Source: Sphingomonadales bacterium UBA6174
GTDB lineage: Bacteria > Pseudomonadota > Alphaproteobacteria > Sphingomonadales > Sphingomonadaceae
Direction: 5' to 3'
NCBI GenBank assembly: GCA_002422945.1
Contig: DITW01000048.1
Coordinates: 1-40,633, forward strand
DNA length: 40,633 bases
In this document: positions 32,679-40,633 of the stretch, piece by piece
Numbering within the stretch: the first letter of the stretch is position 1
Layout of the letters: each line of letters opens with the position of its first letter
Notes under the pieces: generated by a model
Told to the model about the DNA's origin: nothing
What the model saw: only the letters and a program-made list of their open reading frames with translations
The model's database searches: none
Position numbers and translations under genes: made by a program

Positions 32679-34566
32679 TGAGCGCGTGCGTTCGGCGTTG
32701 GTAGCCACATTGTTCGGTTCGCCCGCATCGCTGATTATCGGTGCGATCTGCGGTATGCTGACCGCCATTTATATCGCCGTCAATTCCGGCAGCATCGCCA
32801 TTATCAAGGCCGCAACCATTTTGTCGATTGTCGCGATTATGCGCGTGTGGACGACGTTGATCTTCTCGCGGCAGATCCGCAATGGCTGGGGATCGAAATT
32901 CACCCATTGGGAACGCCTGTATGAAATCGGGGCGTGGACCTATTCCTTCACCCTTGGCGTATTGTGCGGGACGACGGTGCTATATACGCAGGATGCCACG
33001 CTGCACACATTGGCCGCCGCCAATGCCATTGGCTATGCGGGCGGCATTTCCAGCCGCAATGCGGGACGTCCGATCATCGCGATCGGTCAGTTTCTGCTGG
33101 TGACGATCCCGCTGACTGTATCCTTGATGATGATCGGTTCGGTGACCTATCTCATTTTGGCGGTGACGGTGATTATGTTCATCATCGCGATGATCGGCAT
33201 CACCCAGCAGACCTATGAAGTGGTGCGCCGCTCCTTTTCAATGGCGCAGGAAAAGAGCGACCTTGCCGACCGCATGGAAGTGATCGCGCTGACGGATGAT
33301 CTGACCGGCTTTACCAATCGCTATGGCCTGAATGCGCATATCGAAAGCGTGTTCAGCCAACGCGGCGACCGGCCCGTGGCGCTGCTGTGGATGGATATCG
33401 ATCGCTTCAAGGAAGTGAATGACAGCCTTGGTCATCCGGTCGGCGATCAGCTGCTGATCCGTATTTCCGACAAGATCCGGGCCGTATTGGGCGATAAAGG
33501 CGCGGCAGCGCGTTTTGGCGGCGATGAATTTATCGTGATCTGCCCCGATATGGACATTGAAGAAGCCGAAATCCTGTCCAATCGCCTGTTGGAAGTGGTG
33601 CGCCTGCCGACCCATATCGATGGCCATGTCATCAATGTCAGCGGTTCTATCGGTATCGCGGTTGCGCCTTATCATGGGATCGAGCCGGACATTATCATGC
33701 GCAATGCCGATATCGCGCTTTATGGCAGCAAGGCCGCAGGGCGTAATCAGTCGAGCCTGTTCGATGCATCGATGAACCGCGCCTTGATCCGTCGCAAGGA
33801 ACTGGAAGTCGAGCTGCGGGCGGCGATTGAAACGGATGAGCTTGAACTGCATTATCAGCCGATCGTCGAGGTCGCGACCCGCAAGATTGTCGCGTTCGAA
33901 GCGTTGATCCGCTGGAACCACCCGACACGCGGACCATTGCGTCCGTCTGAATTCATCGCCATTGCCGAGGAAACCGGGCTGATTATCACGCTGGGCAATT
34001 GGGTAGTGGGCGAGGCCTGTCGCGTTGCCAGCACCTGGCCGGAAGATATCAGCGTCGCCGTCAATATTTCACCGGTGCAGATGCAGGCCGCAGGGGCGTC
34101 GCTGGGCGTGTTGACCGCATTGCGTGCATCGTCGCTCGCCGCTCATCGTCTTGAACTTGAAATTACCGAGACCGCATTGCTGGAAAGCAATGTGCAGGTG
34201 CGTGACTTTGTCGCGGCGATTGATGCGGTTGGTATCAAGATGGCGCTGGATGATTTCGGCACCGGCTATTCGTCTCTGTCCTATCTCCACCAATATAATT
34301 TCAGCAAGATCAAGGTCGATAGCTCATTTGTCAGCGGTGCGCTGGCGGGTAAAAAATCGGATGCTATCATCAAGGCTGTCGCTGAACTGGCGACGACACT
34401 CGATATGAATATCGTCGCTGAAGGCATTGAAACCGAAGAACAAGCCGCATCGGTGTTGGGCGTGGGTTGCGGGCAGGGGCAGGGTTATCTGTATGGCGCG
34501 GCGATGCCCGCCGAACAGGTGTTGGCATTGCTGGCAGAACAAGGCCGGTTGGATAAAGCGGCCTGA
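32623..34566 (+). CDS. Membrane-anchored GGDEF-EAL protein (c-di-GMP turnover)
   Basis: A 647-residue protein. About five hydrophobic segments lie between residues ~25 and 195. The GGDEF domain has DDLTGFTNR and an intact RFGGDEF; the EAL domain has FEALIRW, NISPVQM, LEITETALL, DDFGTGYSS and VAEGIETEEQ, all needed for phosphodiesterase activity. Both activities look intact, so the net direction is unknown. No PAS or other sensory domain is visible besides the membrane part. The start is uncertain: TTG 32623, or GTG 32686; see the leader frame at 32607. It converges with the DSF-synthase-like gene, a pairing expected where DSF controls c-di-GMP. Confidence 0.88.
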   Translation: MHSYFRISPKLRGETTPLDERVRSALVATLFGSPASLIIGAICGMLTAIYIAVNSGSIAIIKAATILSIVAIMRVWTTLIFSRQIRNGWGSKFTHWERLYEIGAWTYSFTLGVLCGTTVLYTQDATLHTLAAANAIGYAGGISSRNAGRPIIAIGQFLLVTIPLTVSLMMIGSVTYLILAVTVIMFIIAMIGITQQTYEVVRRSFSMAQEKSDLADRMEVIALTDDLTGFTNRYGLNAHIESVFSQRGDRPVALLWMDIDRFKEVNDSLGHPVGDQLLIRISDKIRAVLGDKGAAARFGGDEFIVICPDMDIEEAEILSNRLLEVVRLPTHIDGHVINVSGSIGIAVAPYHGIEPDIIMRNADIALYGSKAAGRNQSSLFDASMNRALIRRKELEVELRAAIETDELELHYQPIVEVATRKIVAFEALIRWNHPTRGPLRPSEFIAIAEETGLIITLGNWVVGEACRVASTWPEDISVAVNISPVQMQAAGASLGVLTALRASSLAAHRLELEITETALLESNVQVRDFVAAIDAVGIKMALDDFGTGYSSLSYLHQYNFSKIKVDSSFVSGALAGKKSDAIIKAVAELATTLDMNIVAEGIETEEQAASVLGVGCGQGQGYLYGAAMPAEQVLALLAEQGRLDKAA

Positions 34567-34600
34567 GGTGGGGGCGTTCTCTCCCCAAATCGTCAATAGA

Positions 34601-35551
34601 TCAGGCCGCGTTGGCGGTGTTGCGTTCGCCATCCATCCTGCGGGATTGTGCGCCCGCAAGGCGGAGCATCAGCCGCAGATCTTGTTCACGCAGACACAGT
34701 GCGGAATCCGCCCAGATCTCGACGATTTTTTCCAGTTCGATGAGCGGGACCGGGTTCACAACACGCATCGCGCGCAATGCTCCGGACTGGCCCACATGGC
34801 GACGGCTATTCTTGCGAATGAATTCACGCGTGGCGTTCTTGCCGTCGCCGGGGTCTGCCAGCACGTTGATCAGGCCCCATTCGTGGAGTTTTTCTGCCGA
34901 ATACGTGTCGCCGCTCATGATCATTTCTTCGGCATGGACGCGACCGATCCGGCGGACGAGCAGGCTATGCGCCCCCATGCCGGGGAACAGGCCGAATGCC
35001 GCCTCCGGCAGGCCGAAAGATGCGCCGCGTTCCGCGATGATGATGTCGAATGATAGCAAGGCCTCCAGCCCGCCGCCCAGCGCATCGCCCTCGGCAAGGC
35101 CAATAGTGATGATCGGCAGATCGAGCGCGTTGATATTGCGGTGGAGAATGCGGACGCACGCCCAGCCATAATCGAGCAGGGCCTGTCGGTTCCCGTTACG
35201 GATCAGCGAGACGAAAAGTTCAAGATCGCCGCCATAGCAAAACACACCCGGCACGCGCGAACCGAGCACAAGATAACGCAGGTCCGCTTTATCGGGGCCA
35301 AAGCTTGATCCGATGGCGGCCTGCCATGTTTTGAAATCGCCAAGCAGTTGCGGCGTAAAACTTGGCCGCCCCGACGGGTTCATAAAGGTCCAGAGCGTCG
35401 CCTCTTCTTCGTCATACATGACGTCGAGTTCGTTGAGTGCAAATAATTCAGGACTGATCGCGAGACGTTTTTTTGCGGCGACCAGTGAAGATTGCTTCAA
35501 GGTCGCCATCGGGTCGGGTGTAAACTCATCACCACCACGATATTTGTTCAC
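34601..35551 (-). CDS. rpfF: RpfF-family DSF synthase (crotonase fold)
   Basis: A 316-residue crotonase. GGDLELF (107-113), LLDYGWACVR, GDALGGGLEALLS (155-167), FGLPEAAFGLFPGMGA (179-194), IVEIW and RAQSRR-like AGAQSRRM follow the order and wording of Xanthomonas RpfF, which forms cis-2-unsaturated fatty acids from acyl-ACP by dehydratase and thioesterase action. Glu163 and Glu183 stand at the positions of its two catalytic glutamates. The N-terminal ~25 residues are extra. The start is GTG 35551 after AAAGG; ATG 35509 is the alternative. No rpfC/rpfG genes are adjacent; the convergent GGDEF-EAL gene is the only signalling neighbour. Confidence 0.85.
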   Translation of the reverse strand: MNKYRGGDEFTPDPMATLKQSSLVAAKKRLAISPELFALNELDVMYDEEEATLWTFMNPSGRPSFTPQLLGDFKTWQAAIGSSFGPDKADLRYLVLGSRVPGVFCYGGDLELFVSLIRNGNRQALLDYGWACVRILHRNINALDLPIITIGLAEGDALGGGLEALLSFDIIIAERGASFGLPEAAFGLFPGMGAHSLLVRRIGRVHAEEMIMSGDTYSAEKLHEWGLINVLADPGDGKNATREFIRKNSRRHVGQSGALRAMRVVNPVPLIELEKIVEIWADSALCLREQDLRLMLRLAGAQSRRMDGERNTANAA

Positions 35552-35785
35552 GAACTGCGACCTTTCAATGGCTGTGCTGAATCATTGACATAAACTTAAC
35601 CATTCCTCAACGAATCTTTGCACTTATCGCGATTTTTCTCCGCGCGATGATGTGATTTTCCGCCAATTTGGTGGTTATTTTTGGCAGTTTTTCGTTGTTT
35701 TCATGGTTAATAATAAATTAGGTAATTATTCGAATTTGTGGCCAAAATCACGCATCTCAACAGTGATTTCTCGTTTTTTATTAGG

Positions 35786-37195
35786 CTAGCTATCCGAAAA
35801 ACCAAAAGGCGCGGTCGTGCGGCGATAGTCATCGGGGAGGATCTGGCGACCAATCGGCGGCTCGGCGCGTGCGGTGCAATTGGAGCGATAGCAAAGCTTG
35901 CAGGTAGCCCCGATCGGCGTCGCATTTTCCGGGCTGAGATCCGGGCGGTTCTGGGTGTAGATCAGGCGACCTGCATGTTCGGCGGAACAGCCCAACGCCA
36001 CCGCGCGTTCGACCCGTGGCACGCCGAATGCGCCGCCGCCTGCCGTCACGGTGCGGGCGATGGAGAAAAAGCGCTGTCCATCCGGTAATTCCAGCCATTG
36101 GGTGACGATCTGATGGGGGGTGCGGAACACCTGATGCACCGACCATAAGGGGCAGCCACCGCCATGACGGGCAAAGGGAAAGCCTGCGCCGTCCAGTCGC
36201 TTGGACACATTGCCCGCCGGATCGACGCGAATAAAGAAGAATGGCACGCGTTCTTCTCCCGGCTTTTGCAAGGTGGTGAGCCGGTGCGCCGTTTGTTCAA
36301 AGCTGGTGCCGAATTGGCGGGCGAGGGATTCCACGTCATATTTGCGGGCCTCGACCGCCTTGGCAAAGGCGGAATAGGGCATCAACAATGCGGCTGCTGC
36401 ATAGTTCGCCAATGCCCGTCGGGTCAGGCGTTCGCCCGTTTCGCTGCCGAAGTTCCCTTCCTGCAACAGCCCGTCCAGCTCTTTGCGCATTTCGAGATAG
36501 GCCGTCTGGAGCGCGAGCTGGAACATTTGGCTCGCATTATCGAGCCCGTCATCCAGCAATAATTCTTCGCGGTGGCGATCAAGGCGGCGGATCGAGCCGA
36601 ACATCACATCGCTGGGCAGGCGGCGTACGCGCAGGCCGTGACGCTTTTTCAAATGGCCGATCAGCCCGCCATTGTCGGTGACAATCTGGGCCAGTCGTTC
36701 CGCCGCATCGTCAAGCAGTGGAAAGCTGTTGCGCCGCGCCGCCAGAAAGCGCCGGGACTCTGCTGCGGGGTCATGTCCTTCATTAAGGCTGGTTGGGCCG
36801 CTTGCATCGCGGTCGGCGAGCGCCAACTGTTCCTCGCGATACGCGGTGTATAGCCGCAACAATGCCTCGGTAATGCCCGGATAATTGGTGGCGACATCGG
36901 TCGCTTCCATCGGGGGGATATCGATGTCCGCGAAAATCGGGTCTTTGAGTGTCGTCTGGAGCTTTGAACTGAACTCCACGCCGCCATCGCCTGCCAGCTC
37001 CCCCAGATCAAGCCGATAGGTCCGCGCAAGGCGGAGCAGCATTTCAGCGGTCAAGGGTCGCTGATTGCGTTCCAGCAGGGCGATATAGGAAGGCGAGATA
37101 TCGAGATCGGTCGCCATGTCCGACTGTGTCAGGCCAAGATCGCGACGCAAGCGGCGCAGGCGAGGGCCAAGATAGACGCTGCGTTCGCGCGGCAT
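35786..37195 (-). CDS. XRE-family short-chain fatty-acyl regulator (ScfR/RamB type)
   Basis: A 469-residue regulator. An N-terminal XRE helix-turn-helix (residues ~10-63, LGLTQSDMATDLDISPSYIALLE split over helices 1-3) is followed by a middle IrrE-like (DUF955) region and a C-terminal DUF2083-type region with several cysteines: GGGCPLW, ALGCSAEH and CKLCYRSNC. This architecture is that of RamB/PrpR/ScfR proteins, which sense acyl-CoAs and control glyoxylate-shunt or methylcitrate genes. It is divergent from isocitrate lyase, which it likely controls. The cysteine pattern could hold a metal or FeS centre, but that is a guess. Confidence 0.9.
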   Translation of the reverse strand: MPRERSVYLGPRLRRLRRDLGLTQSDMATDLDISPSYIALLERNQRPLTAEMLLRLARTYRLDLGELAGDGGVEFSSKLQTTLKDPIFADIDIPPMEATDVATNYPGITEALLRLYTAYREEQLALADRDASGPTSLNEGHDPAAESRRFLAARRNSFPLLDDAAERLAQIVTDNGGLIGHLKKRHGLRVRRLPSDVMFGSIRRLDRHREELLLDDGLDNASQMFQLALQTAYLEMRKELDGLLQEGNFGSETGERLTRRALANYAAAALLMPYSAFAKAVEARKYDVESLARQFGTSFEQTAHRLTTLQKPGEERVPFFFIRVDPAGNVSKRLDGAGFPFARHGGGCPLWSVHQVFRTPHQIVTQWLELPDGQRFFSIARTVTAGGGAFGVPRVERAVALGCSAEHAGRLIYTQNRPDLSPENATPIGATCKLCYRSNCTARAEPPIGRQILPDDYRRTTAPFGFSDS

Positions 37196-37250
37196 GGGAC
37201 GACATTCTCCGGTTGATGAGTCTCATCCTTACAACACGACAGAATATTTT

Positions 37251-37264
37251 TGTAAAGTGTTACA
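37251..37264. promoter_or_regulatory. Palindrome between scfR-type gene and isocitrate lyase gene (TGTAA-N4-TTACA)
   Basis: TGTAA (37251-37255) and TTACA (37260-37264) are exact inverted arms, 56 bases upstream of the regulator's start and 100 bases upstream of the lyase start, within a 168-base divergent region. Candidate operator for the XRE regulator. Confidence 0.5.
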
Positions 37265-37363
37265 TGTGAACTTCTTCGCACGTGCACAATGATCGAATCG
37301 CTGGCTATAGCGGAACGGTAATTCACGCTTATCCAGATCTCGTTACCTTCAGGGAGACATCAT

Positions 37364-38953
37364 ATGTCGTACAAGCAGCATACCGATCAGGTGAACCAGC
37401 TCATCCAGAGCTACAAAGGCACGTGGAATGGCATCAACGCCGAATCCGTCGCCCGTATGCGGTTGCAGAACCGTTTCCAGACCGGCCTCGATATCGCGCG
37501 TTACACCGCGAAGATCATGCGCGAAGACATGGCCGCTTATGATGCCGATGCCGCCAATTACACCCAGTCGCTCGGTTGCTGGCACGGCTTCATCGGTCAG
37601 CAGAAGCTGATCTCGATCAAGAAGCATTTCGGTTCGACCAAGGGTCGCTACCTCTATCTGTCTGGCTGGATGGTTGCTGCGTTGCGGTCGGAATTCGGTC
37701 CGCTGCCGGATCAGTCGATGCATGAAAAGACCTCGGTTTCGGCCCTGATCGAGGAACTCTACACCTTCTTGCGTCAGGCAGATGCCCGCGAACTCGGCAT
37801 GATCTTCCGCGATCTCGATGCTGCGCGCGCTGCTGGCGATAAGGCCAAGGAGCAGGCACTGCTCGACACGATCAACAACTACCAGACACATGTCGTGCCG
37901 ATCATCGCCGATATCGACGCTGGTTTCGGTAACGCCGAAGCAACCTATCTGCTCGCCAAGCAGATGATCGAAGCGGGCGCATGCTGCATCCAGATCGAAA
38001 ATCAGGTGTCGGATGAAAAGCAGTGCGGTCACCAGGATGGCAAGGTCACCGTGCCGCATGAAGATTTCCTCGCGAAGATCCGCGCTGTGCGTTATGCGTT
38101 CCTCGAACTCGGCATCGAAGATGGCGTGATCGTCGCCCGCACGGACTCGCTGGGCGCTGGCCTCACCAAGCAGATCGCCGTCAGCAACGCACCGGGCGAC
38201 CTTGGCGACAAGTATAACAGCTTCCTCGATTGCGAAGAAATCGATCCCGCGACCGCCCGCAACGGCGATGTCATCATCAACCGCAATGGCAAGCTGCTGC
38301 GTCCGAAGCGTCTGCCGTCGAACCTGTTCCAGTTCCGCGAAGGCACTGGCGCGGATCGTTGCGTGCTCGATTGCGTTACTGCGCTTGAAAATGGTGCCGA
38401 TCTGCTGTGGATCGAAACCGAAAAGCCGCACATCGAACAGATCGCCTCAATGGTCGACAAGATCCGCGACGTGTTCCCGAACGCCAAGCTTGTCTATAAC
38501 AACTCGCCGTCGTTCAACTGGACGCTGAACTTCCGTCAGCAGGTCTATGATGCCTATGCCGCTGCCGGCAAGGATGTTTCGGCCTATGACCGGACCAAGC
38601 TGATGTCGGTTGATTATGACACCACCGAACTGGCGATCGAAGCCGATGAACGCATCCGCACCTTCCAGCGCGATGCCGCCAAGCGTGCCGGTATCTTCCA
38701 TCACCTGATCACGCTGCCGACCTATCACACCGCCGCTTTGTCGACCGACAATCTGGCGAAGGAATATTTCGGCGATGCAGGCATGCTCGGCTATGTTCTT
38801 GGCGTGCAGCGTCAGGAAATCCGTCAGGGCATCGCTTGCGTGAAGCACCAGAACATGTCGGGTTCAGACATCGGCGATGACCATAAGGAATATTTCGCTG
38901 GTGAAGCCGCACTCAAGGCCGGTGGCGCACACAACACGATGAACCAGTTCTGA
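37364..38953 (+). CDS. aceA: Isocitrate lyase
   Basis: A 529-residue isocitrate lyase, the first enzyme of the glyoxylate shunt, splitting isocitrate to glyoxylate and succinate. The catalytic loop reads KQCGHQDGKV in place of KKCGH, preceded by IENQVSD; PIIADIDAGFGN binds the metal and phosphate side of the barrel, and YNNSPSFNW closes the active site. The length places it in the long (~530-residue) bacterial form rather than the ~430-residue E. coli form. GGGAG precedes the ATG. Growth on camphor-type substrates ends in acetyl-CoA and branched acyl-CoAs, so this gene would be needed then, but the divergent regulator explains its control without the island. Confidence 0.95.
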   Translation: MSYKQHTDQVNQLIQSYKGTWNGINAESVARMRLQNRFQTGLDIARYTAKIMREDMAAYDADAANYTQSLGCWHGFIGQQKLISIKKHFGSTKGRYLYLSGWMVAALRSEFGPLPDQSMHEKTSVSALIEELYTFLRQADARELGMIFRDLDAARAAGDKAKEQALLDTINNYQTHVVPIIADIDAGFGNAEATYLLAKQMIEAGACCIQIENQVSDEKQCGHQDGKVTVPHEDFLAKIRAVRYAFLELGIEDGVIVARTDSLGAGLTKQIAVSNAPGDLGDKYNSFLDCEEIDPATARNGDVIINRNGKLLRPKRLPSNLFQFREGTGADRCVLDCVTALENGADLLWIETEKPHIEQIASMVDKIRDVFPNAKLVYNNSPSFNWTLNFRQQVYDAYAAAGKDVSAYDRTKLMSVDYDTTELAIEADERIRTFQRDAAKRAGIFHHLITLPTYHTAALSTDNLAKEYFGDAGMLGYVLGVQRQEIRQGIACVKHQNMSGSDIGDDHKEYFAGEAALKAGGAHNTMNQF

Positions 38954-38968
38954 TTTCATCGACGAATG

Positions 38969-39027
38969 CCCTCTCAATATGAGAGGGAAATAAATGGCCC
39001 GGCGCGCAGCAGCGTCGGGCCATTTTC
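38969..39027 (+). terminator. Two hairpins ending the isocitrate lyase transcript
   Basis: First hairpin: CCCTCTC (38969-38975) with GAGAGGG (38981-38987). Second: ATGGCCCG (38994-39001) with CGGGCCAT (39016-39023), followed by TTTCG, a rho-independent layout. Confidence 0.75.
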
Positions 39028-39178
39028 GTTATGGGGCATGGATATTCCGAGAAAAATAAAACCTGATTGAATGTATTTATCATCATAATGAAAGCGGTTG
39101 ATAAAGATTTAATGTTTATTGGTTATTAAACTAGCTCATTGCCCTCTCGTTAAATCGGGCATTTAAGGGGCCTTTGCG

Positions 39179-39679
39179 ATGAAGCTGAAAAAAGATAGCA
39201 CGCGCGACAACCGTGGATCGAAAACGGCGGCATTTGCGCATTGCCATTTTTTCAAGCGCGGGATGCGTGCCTTGGTGCGTGACAAGCGCGGCTCTTCATC
39301 GGCTGAATATGCTATATTGCTGGCGCTTCTGGGTGGCAGCGCCGCAATGGCGATGGTTTCGGTCGGCAACTCGATTTCTGCGGCGATAACGGGATCTGCG
39401 GAGCTCGTCGCCAACGGGCGGGACATTGCCAGTGCGGGCATATCGAGCAGTGCGAGCGGCAGCTCCTCCAGCGCGGCAACTGGCGCCAGTTCAACAGGCG
39501 GGGACAATTCCAACGCCTCTAGCGGTAACTCCAACGCCTCCAGCGGTAACTCCAACGCCTCTAGCGGCGGCTCCAATGCCTCCAGCGGCAATTCCAACGC
39601 CTCAAGTGGCAATTCCAACGCCTCCAGCGGTAGCGCAAATGGTTCTAAAGGCGGTTCCAACGCATCAGGCGGTCGGTAA
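39179..39679 (+). CDS. Flp-like prepilin with Asn/Ser/Gly heptapeptide-repeat tail
   Basis: A 166-residue protein. Residues 37-57 carry a class IVb pilin signal: KRG, then SSSAEYAILLALLGG with Glu +5 and Tyr +6 after the Gly. Behind the hydrophobic helix comes a ~90-residue low-complexity tail rich in Ser, Ala, Gly and Asn that contains six NSNASSG/GSNASSG units and two diverged ones (39506-39673). The leader before the processing site is ~38 residues, long for the family; ATG 39263 would give ten, but ATG 39179 has the better AAGGGG site. It may be a minor pilin or surface fibre displaying the repeat tail. No tad genes are nearby. Confidence 0.75.
   Translation: MKLKKDSTRDNRGSKTAAFAHCHFFKRGMRALVRDKRGSSSAEYAILLALLGGSAAMAMVSVGNSISAAITGSAELVANGRDIASAGISSSASGSSSSAATGASSTGGDNSNASSGNSNASSGNSNASSGGSNASSGNSNASSGNSNASSGSANGSKGGSNASGGR
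39506..39673 (+). repeat. Eight tandem 21-base units inside the pilin-like gene
   Basis: Units start at 39506, 39527, 39548, 39569, 39590, 39611, 39632 and 39653. The first six encode (N/G)SNASSG; the last two encode SANGSKG and GSNASGG. Sequence differs between units mainly at silent or near-silent third positions. Confidence 0.85.
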
Positions 39680-39682
39680 AAC

Positions 39683-40015
39683 CTAGCCATTCCCTCTCAC
39701 ACGATCGAGCAGGTCGTCCGTGACGGTCATGGTAAAGATCGGTTCCGCATCTACCGGTGTTTCCGCGATTGCATCCAAAAAGGCCGCGCGCGTAGCGGGA
39801 TCGTCATAGACCATTTTCTGGTCAAATGCGGTGCGCCAGGTCTGTTCATCGGGCCATTCCGCATAGCCGACAAAGCGGCCATCGGCATCAAGATGCAGAC
39901 GAGAACCAAAGCTGCCATATTTATCCCGAATCAACTCGGTCCCGCGTCGCCATGCTTTGCGAAATTGCGCTTCTTTGCCGGGATGGACCCGCCACCAATA
40001 TACCGCGACGAACAT
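39683..40015 (-). CDS. ABM-domain (dimeric alpha-beta barrel) protein
   Basis: A 110-residue protein starting MFVAVYWWRVHPGKEAQF with the strand-helix layout of antibiotic-biosynthesis-monooxygenase-like (ABM) ferredoxin-fold proteins: GSFGSRLHLD, FVGYAEWPD and FTMTVTDDLL. Many members are not monooxygenases and their roles are unknown. ATG 40015 fits the usual family start; the frame stays open to 40102 and a longer start there cannot be ruled out. It converges with the repeat-tail pilin gene, with only three bases between the two stop codons. Confidence 0.65.
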   Translation of the reverse strand: MFVAVYWWRVHPGKEAQFRKAWRRGTELIRDKYGSFGSRLHLDADGRFVGYAEWPDEQTWRTAFDQKMVYDDPATRAAFLDAIAETPVDAEPIFTMTVTDDLLDRVRGNG

Positions 40016-40208
40016 GATGTTTTCGCTTTCGTTGGTAAGCCCGCGCATCATGCGCGGTAGTTTTAGAATATCCCGCTTTTCGGTGAATGTCATGGCGCGC
40101 ACGCTGAGGTGTAATACGTATAGCGCCCCTCTGCGATTTTCACCGACATATTCCCTTGTCAGATGATGTGCGCTGATGCCGTGTTGATGGTTTGCCGGGA
40201 GATGTAAA

Positions 40209-40580
40209 ATGAATCAATCGCGTATCAAGGCGCGTTGCGGTGCCGTCATTTTATCGGCCTGCCTGTTGCTGGAGGTTGCCACTGTCGCGGCCCAGCCAGC
40301 GTCGCCGCCGCCCGGTCACGATGCTCATGGCCATGCATCGCCACCATCACCACCACCACCGCCGCAAGCGCACACCCCAACGCCGCCGTCGCCCGCGCAT
40401 GCGATCCCGACGCCGCTGAATGAACATAGCCGCTATGGCCAGCCGCCGCGACATTGGACCAATGGTGAAAAAGCATGGGTGCGACATGTCACCAAATGCC
40501 AGCGGCGCTATCGCAGCTATAATTGGCGCACCGATTTTTATTATATGCACCCGGGCAAAGGACGGCGCTGCCGTCTCTAA
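40209..40580 (+). CDS. Secreted BA14K-like protein with His/Pro-rich linker
   Basis: A 123-residue protein. A Sec signal peptide is visible (basic start, CGAVILSACLLLEVATVAAQ, cleavage near residue 28), then a His/Pro-rich linker (GHDAHGHAS, PPSPPPPPQ) and a C-terminal BA14K-type domain with KCQRRYRSYNWRTDFYY and GRRCRL, two cysteines probably forming a disulfide. BA14K-family proteins of Brucella and related bacteria are small envelope proteins, some lectin-like. GGGAGATG precedes the ATG. No operon partner is in the window. Confidence 0.75.
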   Translation: MNQSRIKARCGAVILSACLLLEVATVAAQPASPPPGHDAHGHASPPSPPPPPQAHTPTPPSPAHAIPTPLNEHSRYGQPPRHWTNGEKAWVRHVTKCQRRYRSYNWRTDFYYMHPGKGRRCRL

Positions 40581-40633
40581 AGGGCCTGCTATATCGGTCT
40601 CGCCATATATTGATCTGCCCCCTTCTGAGTGGT

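Noticed and set aside
34569..34587. Terminator between the GGDEF-EAL and RpfF genes
   Set aside because: The stem is only five base pairs with a nine-base loop and no T-run.
39506..39673. Possible CRISPR-like or intergenic direct repeat array
   Set aside because: The units are contiguous 21-mers without spacers and lie in frame within a coding region; they encode a peptide repeat.
1..40633. tRNA, rRNA, insertion sequence, integrase or att site bordering the catabolic island
   Set aside because: I looked for transposase/integrase-like products and tRNA-like cloverleafs and recognised none; signs of mobility, if any, lie outside the window.

Overview
The window looks like a chromosomal stretch of a sphingomonad (Sphingomonadales, Alphaproteobacteria). 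This rests on GC-rich coding sequence with short AT-rich spacers, TonB-dependent uptake tied to a catabolic cluster, a RibB protein with a decayed RibA half, an ScfR-type regulator divergent from isocitrate lyase, a BA14K-like protein and Flp-type pilins. Genus cannot be fixed from the sequence alone.

Positions 1-21433 are a catabolic island for what I infer is a bicyclic monoterpenoid, most likely camphor or a close relative such as borneol. The key evidence is the combination of (i) luciferase-fold flavin monooxygenases that closely resemble, from memory, 3,6-diketocamphane 1,6-monooxygenase (1781-2905 and the partial copy at 1-557) and 2,5-diketocamphane 1,2-monooxygenase (11981-13075) of Pseudomonas putida, (ii) a CYP101-type P450 that keeps the I-helix Asp-Thr and the substrate-contacting Tyr region of P450cam (14260-15510), and (iii) a zinc alcohol dehydrogenase directly upstream of it (13158-14243). 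Around these sit a TonB receptor, two SDRs, three NTF2-fold (SnoaL-like) proteins, a VOC protein, an acyl-CoA ligase, two crotonases (one without both catalytic glutamates), an HpaC-type flavin reductase, a DUF2889 protein and a RibB-type riboflavin gene. The flavin reductase and RibB gene would feed FMNH2 to the monooxygenases. Two TetR regulators lie inside the island. A repeated palindrome, TCAACA-N4-TGTTGA, occurs three times in the 10438-10761 divergent promoter region and once in the 16206-16334 one, so these promoters are probably one regulon. Ferredoxin and ferredoxin reductase for the P450, and an FAD-type OTE-CoA monooxygenase, are not in the window.

Positions 21434-28151 hold a small Flp pilin gene, a DHA2-type MFS exporter, and a minus-strand operon of a 65-aa protein, a Suv3-like helicase and a GMC oxidoreductase. 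Positions 28297-32077 are a compact sulfur operon: persulfide dioxygenase-like MBL protein, two half-size YeeE/YedE transport proteins around a DUF2892 membrane protein, and a SulP anion permease.

Positions 32244-35551 carry a membrane-anchored GGDEF-EAL protein convergent with an RpfF-family crotonase, the enzyme family that makes diffusible signal factor (DSF), suggesting cell-cell signalling next to c-di-GMP turnover. Positions 35786-38953 are the ScfR-type regulator divergent from isocitrate lyase (glyoxylate shunt, useful when growing on acetyl-CoA-yielding substrates). The end of the window holds an Flp-like pilin with a heptapeptide-repeat tail, an ABM-domain protein and a secreted BA14K-like protein.

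Start codons were moved from the longest open frame wherever a ribosome binding site or stop/start overlap gave a better choice. Family assignments are by recognition of motifs and remembered sequences, not by database search.
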